Source: Dolomitihabitans soli
Lineage (GTDB): Bacteria > Actinomycetota > Actinomycetes > Streptosporangiales > Streptosporangiaceae
Assembly (NCBI RefSeq): GCF_022213955.1
Contig: NZ_JAKNTW010000038.1
Span: 1 to 64,000, forward strand
DNA: 64,000 nt
Reading direction: 5' to 3'
Shown here: positions 16,516 to 23,261 of the stretch, piece by piece
Position numbering within the stretch: the first letter of the stretch is position 1
How the letters are laid out: each line of letters starts with the position of its first letter
Position numbers and translations under genes: made by a program
Notes under the pieces: model-generated
Told to the model about the DNA's origin: nothing
Database searches by the model: none
The model's input: only the letters and a program-made list of their open reading frames with translations

Positions 16516-17440
16516 ACCGCTCGGTCATGGCCCGTACCCGGGCCTGTTCGAGGACGAGCTGGGTGTTCATGATCATGTGCATCCCCTCGCCGACGTCCGG
16601 CCCCGGAGTCGTCTCGTAGCTGACCACCTCGTCGAACACCACGAAGTCGGAGAGCCAGCCGCGCAGGGTCGTCGGGATCGTGGCGGGATCGAGCACCCGC
16701 ACCTCGATGCGGATCTCCGACTGCCATTTGTAGATGCGCCTGAACACCTCCTCGTCGGGACGGTCGGAACGGTCCAGAACGAAGATCCGCCGGATCCGGA
16801 CGCCCTTGTGCACCCGGTCACGCTGGACCTGGAGATACCGCAGCCCGAGGTCGGTGGTCCAGAACCCGCCCTCCAGGTCCCAGGCGCCGGCGTCGACGGT
16901 GGGAATGCTGACCGCGTCGATGGACCTGGTGGCGTGCCTTGACAGGCCGAGCAGCCACTCGCGGTCCTCACCCTCCTGGATCACGCTGCCCTCGCCCAGT
17001 TCGCGCAGGAAGTGGGACACCCGGGCGATCTCCGACTGCGCGAGGTTCTGCACCAGCTCGGGCGTCTCGATGCCCAGCCCGGTGGCGTTGCGCACGAACT
17101 GGGTGATCACGTCGGTCTGCAGGGCCGACGACTCCACCAGCCCGAAGAGCTCCGTGGCCTCGTTGATCCGGTTGAAGCCGCTGTCCATCAGCAGCTGCAA
17201 CGAGTGGTGGTGCTGAAGTTGCTCCTCGCGGACCGCCTCCAGCTGATTGTCGGAATCGACCAGGAACTGCACCACGAACACCACACCGCCGATGAAGACG
17301 GAAAGGGTGATGCTCCAGATGAGATCAGGATCGGCGACGAGAACGTTGGTCAGCGCGAAAGAAGATCCGCCGACGAACAGGGTGAGAATGACTTTGCGTA
17401 CGGTCTTGGGGAACACCTCGGCGCGGGGAGGGATCTCCAT
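16478..17440 (-). CDS. two-helix membrane protein with cytoplasmic domain, last gene of the SCO2521-type cassette
   Basis: 320 residues. Two closely spaced transmembrane helices lie near the N-terminus (ILTLFVGGSSFALTNVLV and ITLSVFIGGVVFVVQFLV). A helical, possibly coiled-coil stretch follows (QLEAVREEQLQHHHSLQLL). The C-terminal alpha/beta domain contains IRRIFVLDRSD, then DFVVFDEVVSYET. That last pattern is reminiscent of PLD-like sensor domains, but no HKD motif is present, so catalysis is not claimed. It is downstream of the SCO2521-like gene on the same strand and overlaps its 3' end by 116 bases. The ribosome binding site is weak (GCGAGAAG). Confidence 0.65.
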   Translation of the reverse strand: MEIPPRAEVFPKTVRKVILTLFVGGSSFALTNVLVADPDLIWSITLSVFIGGVVFVVQFLVDSDNQLEAVREEQLQHHHSLQLLMDSGFNRINEATELFGLVESSALQTDVITQFVRNATGLGIETPELVQNLAQSEIARVSHFLRELGEGSVIQEGEDREWLLGLSRHATRSIDAVSIPTVDAGAWDLEGGFWTTDLGLRYLQVQRDRVHKGVRIRRIFVLDRSDRPDEEVFRRIYKWQSEIRIEVRVLDPATIPTTLRGWLSDFVVFDEVVSYETTPGPDVGEGMHMIMNTQLVLEQARVRAMTERFNVLWDSARSLT

Positions 17441-18380
17441 CTGCTTCTCGCCTGCTCTCTGTCACACTTAGAAGAGACAAGGTGTTGACCGTTATCTGGT
17501 CGCGGATTCTCGCCACGGATGACGTCCATTGCCGGGTGAAACCCGGATGCCTTTCCAGCTCCTCCCAGAAAGGCAGGAAGGGCTCCTCGACCCTGGCGCC
17601 CGGCATCCACAGATGCAGGAGATGGTCGATCGCGGGTGACAGCCTCGCGGCGATCTGCGCGGGCGCCGCGGTGCCGATGAGCGCCCGCTGGATGAGGGTC
17701 TGCAGGGTGGTGAGCAGCCAGTCGTGGAGCGCCAGGTCCTCACAGAAGGCGACCACGTCGGTCGTCGGCTCCCCGGTGAAGCGCAGCGTGCGCATCGTGT
17801 CCCTGCCGAGGGTGAGCCGCATGGCCGGGCGGCCGTCGCCGCGGGCGTCGTCCCGCTCGAACAGCCAGCGCAGCCGGGTGCGGGTCGTCTTGAACGGGGT
17901 CTTGCGGTCCAGCCGTGCCGAGTCCTGTACGGCGCCCATCAGCCGGCCGCTGATGGCTCCGACGTTCAGGACGTCCATCGGCGGTTCGGGGGTGACGAAG
18001 CCGTCGGCCATGTCCTGCCAGCGCGGCCTGCCGTACACCTCGACGACGCCTGGGGCGGCGAGGTAGTGCGACCAGGGGAGCCGCTGGTCGCTGTCCGACC
18101 GCAGGAGCGTGGTGTAGGACGAGCCCTGCAGGACGCGCCCGCCGACGATCGTGGCCCGGTGGGACACGGTTCCGGTGCCTCTGATCCGCGCGCCCGACGA
18201 GCTGGGCAGGCGGCAGTCGACCCCGGTGAGGACGTCGGGGGAGATCGCGTAGAGCAGCGGGCGCTGCCAGGTGCGCGGTTCCTCGCCCGAGGTCAGCCGC
18301 AGGACCTCCCGGCACTCGGTCTCGGAGAGCTCTCCCAGATTGCGCAGGAGCCCGGTGTGTACTTCCCCCATTATCAGCAT
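17325..18380 (-). CDS. SCO2521 family protein
   Basis: A 351-residue protein of an actinobacterial family with no known activity. Recognisable segments are MGEVHTGLLRN, YAISPDVLTGVDCRLPSSSG, ATIVGGRVLQGSSYT and LPWSHYLAAPGVVEVYGRP. The ATG at 18380 has AGGAG 5 bases upstream. The last 45 residues or so are Arg-rich (RRGVPQ, PVRRRIFFRADQRSRRRS), look unlike the rest and run into the next gene. A frameshift or lost stop near 17470 is possible. The assignment is from recalled family similarity and cassette order. Confidence 0.72.
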   Translation of the reverse strand: MLIMGEVHTGLLRNLGELSETECREVLRLTSGEEPRTWQRPLLYAISPDVLTGVDCRLPSSSGARIRGTGTVSHRATIVGGRVLQGSSYTTLLRSDSDQRLPWSHYLAAPGVVEVYGRPRWQDMADGFVTPEPPMDVLNVGAISGRLMGAVQDSARLDRKTPFKTTRTRLRWLFERDDARGDGRPAMRLTLGRDTMRTLRFTGEPTTDVVAFCEDLALHDWLLTTLQTLIQRALIGTAAPAQIAARLSPAIDHLLHLWMPGARVEEPFLPFWEELERHPGFTRQWTSSVARIRDQITVNTLSLLSVTESRREADGDPSPRRGVPQDRTQSHSHPVRRRIFFRADQRSRRRS

Positions 18381-18399
18381 CTGGTCTCCTGGACGGTGC

Positions 18400-19332
18400 C
18401 TACAGGAACACGTAGGAGACTCGGTCGACCAGCTCATCGGCGAGCTGAAGTCTTTCGCCATGGGCGCGGCCGGCCACCTGGTGGAGCACCTCAGGGTCGA
18501 CGGCGACCTGGCTGAGGATCGTGCGCACCGCCAGCTCGACGGGGAGGAAGCGGGAGGGGAGGACCGAGGCGGTCCGGTAGGCGGAGAACGGCTGGGCCTT
18601 CGGGTTCAGCTGGACGAGGGACGGCAGCGTCTCCCAGTCGGAGGGTAAGGTCTCCGCCGCCGGAACGGGCCGGACGACCGGCTTGCCGTGGTCTCTGAGC
18701 AGGCCGAGCCGCATCAGCTGCCAGACCGAGGCGAGATAGGGACACGACCACACGCGGGCGCCGTCCGGCTCGTCCCAGAGCTCCACGTCGACGAAGATCG
18801 AATGTCGTCTGGCCGCGTTCTGGACGGGTGGATGCCACTGGGCCTCCGCGCCCATGGCCTCGAATCCGCCGGCCTCCGGGCCCCGCCGGCCGTTGCAGAG
18901 CCAGCCGCTCTTGACCAGCGGCGGGCGCGCGCCGTTCGTGCCCGGGGCCGGGTCCGCGACGATCCGGTCCAGGACGAGCCTCGCCACGTCCACCTCGCCC
19001 GACCGGGCGCAGCCCGCCTCCCTGGCCAGATAGTCGATCGTGAGGCCGGTCTCGCCCGCCGCCGCGATCACCATGGGCACGACCGCGTCCGGGGAGCCGA
19101 ACTGGCTGAAGTAGTCGTCGATGAGGAAGCAGGTGCTCACCCGCGCCTTGCCGCCCACCGAGGAGCGGACCGTCTCGACCCACGGCGCGACCAGGCGGAA
19201 CTGGGCGCGGATGTGCTCGAACCCCTTGGCGTAGTCTTCCATGTAGAGGTGGCCCAGCTCGATGGAGACGTGGGAGAGCGGGGTCGACTCCACCCGGCGT
19301 TCCGCGGTCTCCTCGGTGAAGGCGGATCTCAC
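18400..19332 (-). CDS. SCO2522 family protein
   Basis: 310 residues, no catalytic motif recognised. The N-terminal core LSHVSIELGHLYMEDYAKG and STCFLIDDYFSQFGSPD are conserved family features, with acidic pairs that could bind a metal. The C-terminal half is mostly helical. The GTG start overlaps the stop of the P-loop gene (GTGA), implying coupled translation and probably a stoichiometric complex. Cytoplasmic: no signal or membrane segment. Confidence 0.72.
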   Translation of the reverse strand: MRSAFTEETAERRVESTPLSHVSIELGHLYMEDYAKGFEHIRAQFRLVAPWVETVRSSVGGKARVSTCFLIDDYFSQFGSPDAVVPMVIAAAGETGLTIDYLAREAGCARSGEVDVARLVLDRIVADPAPGTNGARPPLVKSGWLCNGRRGPEAGGFEAMGAEAQWHPPVQNAARRHSIFVDVELWDEPDGARVWSCPYLASVWQLMRLGLLRDHGKPVVRPVPAAETLPSDWETLPSLVQLNPKAQPFSAYRTASVLPSRFLPVELAVRTILSQVAVDPEVLHQVAGRAHGERLQLADELVDRVSYVFL

Positions 19333-20246
19333 AGACCCTCCCAGGCGCGCTCGTCGAAGATCTTCGTGGCCAGGTCGTCGAAGGCCCTCGTCGTGCCCTC
19401 GTTGGCGATCTGGCTGGCGTAGACGTCCTCGTCGACGATGATCTGCTCTCGCCACTGCAGCACCGGGTCGAGCGGGACCTTGCCCAGCATGGCCGTACGG
19501 CCGACCCGGTTGCGCCCGGCCAGTTCGTGCAGGTCGCGGTTGCACTCGTCGAGCCAGGCGAGCTGGGTGGAGCGCAGCGCCGAGAGGTCGGGGGAGCTCG
19601 GCTCGACGACGGCCGTGCGCACGAAGCGGATCTGCTCGGCCAGGCGCCGCTTGTCGTGGCCGTGCGCCGCGCCCACGTCGAGGAGTCCGCGCCGCTCGTA
19701 CACGAGCCCGGCGGCGGCGATGATGTGCTGCCTGGTCCAGCGGTGGTAGACCAGCCAGCGGAAGGGGATGGCCGCGAGCTCCGGGCGGGCAGTGGCGGCG
19801 AGGACCATGTCGGCGGCGTAGGAACGGCCCGCGCTGAGGTCGACCAGGCACAGGTCGAACTCCTCGTCCAGGCGCAGGAACAGCCGCACGCACTGCTGGA
19901 CGACGCTCGGCACGGTGGGGAACTCGCCGCCGCTGGAATCGCCGGGCAACAGGACCAGTTGCCCCGCCCCCGGCGGCTTGCCGCGCAGCGCGCTCCGGTC
20001 GGAGCTGGTCCAGACGTCGACGCGGTACGGCTCCGCGACCTTCTCCTGCAGGTAGGAGTGCATGCCGCCGCGGTCGGTGCCACGCTCGGCCGTGCTCACG
20101 TTGAAGATCGCGCCGGCGGTGGGCGAGCCGAAGTCGAAGTCGAGGTAGCAGACGTCGTTGCCCCTCAGCGCGCGGCGGTACACGATGTTGCTACTGGTGA
20201 CCGAGCGGCCGGTGCCGCCTTTGTCACTGATCGCGAAAACCAGCAT
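19329..20246 (-). CDS. SCO2523 family variant P-loop (MinD/ParA-like) protein
   Basis: A 305-residue protein of the SIMIBI ATPase type. The N-terminus LVFAISDKGGTGRSVTSSN resembles the deviant Walker A of MinD/ParA. The signature Lys9 is kept but the P-loop Lys of GK(S/T) is replaced by Arg (GTGRS). CYLDFDFGSPTAG is the switch-I/Walker A' counterpart and LCLVDLSAG the Walker B counterpart. ATP binding is likely; hydrolysis is uncertain. The start follows the SCO2524-like stop by two bases. Confidence 0.78.
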   Translation of the reverse strand: MLVFAISDKGGTGRSVTSSNIVYRRALRGNDVCYLDFDFGSPTAGAIFNVSTAERGTDRGGMHSYLQEKVAEPYRVDVWTSSDRSALRGKPPGAGQLVLLPGDSSGGEFPTVPSVVQQCVRLFLRLDEEFDLCLVDLSAGRSYAADMVLAATARPELAAIPFRWLVYHRWTRQHIIAAAGLVYERRGLLDVGAAHGHDKRRLAEQIRFVRTAVVEPSSPDLSALRSTQLAWLDECNRDLHELAGRNRVGRTAMLGKVPLDPVLQWREQIIVDEDVYASQIANEGTTRAFDDLATKIFDERAWEGL

Positions 20247-20248
20247 CG

Positions 20249-22081
20249 TCAGTTCGCCCCCGCGGCGTTCTCCCGGGCCAGCGCCAGTAGTTCGAGGTCG
20301 CGGAGGGACTCGTTGATCAGGGCCATCGCGCTGCCGGGACGCGCCCGCACGATCGCCCGCGCACGCTGGAGGTTGCCCTCGATGCTCCGCAGTTTGGGCT
20401 GGAGCGCCTGCCCCGAACTGGTCGCCCAGATGAGCTGTTCCTGGTCGTAGAGGTGCTCGGCCTCGCTCAGCATCTCGCCGGCGATGTCGGAGAGCATCGG
20501 GCTGCGGATCGGGTCGGCCTCGCTGGTCTTGGCCGCGGAGACCAGGAACTCGACCACCCGTTCCGTGAAGTACCACGAGGGGACCTCGCTGGCCGGTTCG
20601 ATGTCCGCGAAGACGTTGGACGGCTGGTCCCACAGGTCCCGGCCCACGCCGTTCCCGCAGCGGCGTTTGTGGATGTGCACCCAGATCTCGTCGGCGAGCG
20701 ACAGCAGCCGCTCACGCGTCTGGGTGCTCTGCGCGATCGAGGCCACGCCCATCGTGCGTTTGAGCAGGGTGATGGCGAAGTCGGAGATGAGCCAGTGCAT
20801 CGACGGCCCGATGGCGTCGCTGCCGTCGAGCTGGTAGATCACCCCCGGCGAGTGCATCCGCACCGTGGGGTCGTCCTTGATGGCCCGGCGGGTGATCCGG
20901 GCCCGGATGGCGAGTTCGTCGAGCACGCCGGCGACGCGGTTGAGGACCGTGTCGCTGGCTCGGGTGCGCAGCAGGTTCTCCACCACCATGGCGGTGACGA
21001 GGAGCGAGAAGTAGTCGGACTCGGCGTCGTCGGTGGTGCGCCACGGGATGTCCTCCAGCGGCCAGCGCCCGCGCCCGAACATGGCGATCCGCGACCAGTA
21101 GGCCTGGGTCAGGTCCCACCGGCGCTGGAGGGCGTTGGCGAGCTGCTGCTGGTCGTCGTCGAGCAGGCCGAGCACGCGAGTGCGCTCGGAGAACAGGTCG
21201 GTGATGCTGGTCAGCGCGATCACGGTGAAGTAGAGGAAGGGCAGGTTGGGCGCGATGCCGCCGGCCGGCGGTCCCACGTCGAGGTCCGTCTCCACCAAGG
21301 GGGCGTCCTGCACGATGCCCCAGCTCCAGCCGCACTCGAACAGCAGGTTGGGGTTGTCGAGGTCGACCTGCCCGGACCCGATCGTCAGGTCGCGCAGGCC
21401 GGCCCGGACACCGGTGAGCTGCCGCTGCAGGTCCTCGATCACCCGGCGGTCGGGGGAGCCGGTCTGGTTGACCGAGCGGATGAGCACCCGGCCCTGGGGA
21501 GAGCCGGGGTCGAAGGCGTTGATGGTGAAGCTGCGCAGCAGGTTGACCATGGCCGCCGACAGCCGCTTGCTGGCGCGCGACTCCACGTCGAGGATCTCCC
21601 GGAGGAGCTCCTCCCGGCGGACGCTCCGGCGGAAGACCTTCAGGAAGCCCAGGATGCTCAGCATCAGGGTCACCGACATCGAGAACGAGTCGACGACGTC
21701 GAGGTCCTGCTGCTCCTTGGTGACGTCCTGGGCGGGGTCGTTCGACTTGAAGTAGCTGCCGCCGGCGAACAGCGGCCGGCCGTCCTCGCTGGTGTAATTG
21801 TCGAGATACTCCCTGATGACGCGAATGAGAGTTTTGGGGACTTCGATGCTGTCGCCGAGCGCGGTGAGGGATTCGAGGACGTCCTCGGCGGTCTCGTCGG
21901 GCACATCGATTTTGAATCCGGTCAATTCGGAAGCAGGGAACATAAGGCACAAAAGTTGTTCAGTGTCCGAAATGGAATTCGAACCGTCCCGCCCGCCCCA
22001 CGTCCACCGGCCGTCGTGCGTCGAGGTCCGGGAAACCGCCCTCCAGACCTCGAGAAGCTGCTGGCGTGGCTGCAGTTTCAT
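20249..22081 (-). CDS. SCO2524 family protein
   Basis: A 610-residue, mainly alpha-helical protein. It begins MKLQPRQQLLEVWRAV, the characteristic opening of this actinobacterial family. No signal peptide and no enzymatic motif was found. A hydrophobic stretch SVTLMLSILGFLKVF and LPFLYFTVIALTSI could be buried helices. Its large size and central place in the cassette suggest a scaffold; that is inference. The start is preceded by GGGGAGG about 11 bases upstream, 29 bases after the methyltransferase stop. Confidence 0.72.
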   Translation of the reverse strand: MKLQPRQQLLEVWRAVSRTSTHDGRWTWGGRDGSNSISDTEQLLCLMFPASELTGFKIDVPDETAEDVLESLTALGDSIEVPKTLIRVIREYLDNYTSEDGRPLFAGGSYFKSNDPAQDVTKEQQDLDVVDSFSMSVTLMLSILGFLKVFRRSVRREELLREILDVESRASKRLSAAMVNLLRSFTINAFDPGSPQGRVLIRSVNQTGSPDRRVIEDLQRQLTGVRAGLRDLTIGSGQVDLDNPNLLFECGWSWGIVQDAPLVETDLDVGPPAGGIAPNLPFLYFTVIALTSITDLFSERTRVLGLLDDDQQQLANALQRRWDLTQAYWSRIAMFGRGRWPLEDIPWRTTDDAESDYFSLLVTAMVVENLLRTRASDTVLNRVAGVLDELAIRARITRRAIKDDPTVRMHSPGVIYQLDGSDAIGPSMHWLISDFAITLLKRTMGVASIAQSTQTRERLLSLADEIWVHIHKRRCGNGVGRDLWDQPSNVFADIEPASEVPSWYFTERVVEFLVSAAKTSEADPIRSPMLSDIAGEMLSEAEHLYDQEQLIWATSSGQALQPKLRSIEGNLQRARAIVRARPGSAMALINESLRDLELLALARENAAGAN

Positions 22082-22110
22082 AGGCGCAGGACCTCCCCGG
22101 GAAGGTTACT

Positions 22111-22869
22111 TCACTTGCGAAGCCGACCGTGCGCCAGAATCATCCCGCTATATCCATCACGCAGCAAGCCGTCACTATCAATATGGCTCACGATTACGTC
22201 CGGCGCGTACGGCTCCAGCTTCCGGCGTGCGATCCCCTCGTCGACCCTGATCGCCGGGAACAATTGATTGCCGGCCTGGTAACCCGTGGAGTTCTCCATG
22301 AAGGCGATCGCGAACGGCGCGCCCGGGCGGAGGGCGCCGACGAATTTGCTGATCGCCCGCGTGAATTCCTGCTTCGAACTGGTGATGGAGTCCGCGACGA
22401 AGAACATCGTGCCGACGTCCCACTCGGCGCGCGGCAGGTCGAAGATGCTTCCCTTGTGGACCTTGGCCCGGCGGGCGAGGGCCTGGCGTGAGTCGCCGAC
22501 GCTCTGGTAGCGGCCCTTCTCGGTGAGGACCTCCCAGAAGGGGTTCCACGTCGGGGAGTGGCCGCGCACCTCGTTCTGCAGCCACTCGACGTTGGCCCGG
22601 GAGTGCTCCCAGAGGGTGATCTCCTTGCACAACGGCAGCATCGCGAGCGCGGGGTAGAGGTTGGGGCCGGTCCCCACGTCGAGGCCTCTGGCGTTGTAGA
22701 CGTCCCGGATGCCGGCGAAGAAGTCGCGAACCTGTTCGATGATCTTGCGATCCTCGTCGCGCAGGACACCGTAATTGTGCGTGTAATAGGAGTGGGAGTC
22801 GAAATCGTCCCAGGGACAGTCGCTGTTTTTGGGCTCGACGAGCGTGCCGCCCGCTTGATCCGGTGCCAT
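22111..22869 (-). CDS. SCO2525 family SAM-dependent methyltransferase (NNMT/PNMT-like)
   Basis: A 252-residue class I methyltransferase. The opening SDCPWDDFDSHSYYTHNYG and the SAM-binding LDVGTGPNLYPALAML are typical of the nicotinamide/phenylethanolamine N-methyltransferase family, with LWEHSRANVEWLQ as the acidic-strand region. The acceptor is probably a small amine, but this cannot be read from sequence. It is the first gene of the leftward cassette; its promoter region carries a TATAAG box and a perfect 16-bp palindrome in the leader. Confidence 0.78.
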   Translation of the reverse strand: MAPDQAGGTLVEPKNSDCPWDDFDSHSYYTHNYGVLRDEDRKIIEQVRDFFAGIRDVYNARGLDVGTGPNLYPALAMLPLCKEITLWEHSRANVEWLQNEVRGHSPTWNPFWEVLTEKGRYQSVGDSRQALARRAKVHKGSIFDLPRAEWDVGTMFFVADSITSSKQEFTRAISKFVGALRPGAPFAIAFMENSTGYQAGNQLFPAIRVDEGIARRKLEPYAPDVIVSHIDSDGLLRDGYSGMILAHGRLRK

Positions 22870-22928
22870 TTAGGTCGCTGCCTTATGTTGTCTGCTACGG
22901 GTCGGTCGCCCTGCCGCCACCAGCGCTC

Positions 22929-22977
22929 CACTCTCGCGAGAGTGCTGAGACTGACGACCAAGGTGCCTACTCTTATA
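22929..22977 (-). promoter_or_regulatory. promoter and 16-bp palindrome of the SCO2521-2525 cassette
   Basis: On the minus strand a -10-like TATAAG occupies 22977-22972. About 28 bases downstream lies the perfect palindrome CACTCTCGCGAGAGTG (22944-22929), inside the predicted 5' leader and 60 bases before the methyltransferase ATG. The position suits a repressor site or an RNA hairpin. No -35 element is obvious. Confidence 0.5.
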
Positions 22978-23093
22978 CCACCCTTCCTAGGTCATCATCG
23001 CAGGTCATTCACAGTCTGCGACGACTTGATCACCATTTGCGAGCTACTGTGGGGCGGGGTGGGGCGCGGTCTTGCCGGGACTCCTTAAGAATA

Positions 23094-23116
23094 AGCCGAT
23101 ATCGACACGATCGGCT
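23094..23116 (-). terminator. intrinsic terminator downstream of the molybdenum hydroxylase gene
   Basis: 7-bp arms AGCCGAT and ATCGGCT enclose a 9-base loop. On the minus strand the hairpin is followed by TTATTCTTAAG, a U-rich tail. It lies about 145 bases after the stop of the leftward gene. The rest of the 22870-23261 spacer shows only the cassette promoter. Confidence 0.5.
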
Positions 23117-23261
23117 ATTTACTGGCACGTAAGTGGATTTATGTCGACCCGATAGGGAGGGAAGCCGGTGGCTTTATTCGGGACGCCGTCGCCGGATACG
23201 TGTTGCTGACCCGTTGCCATGTCGGCGCCGGCGCTGGGCCGGTGCCGAGCGGCACCATCGG

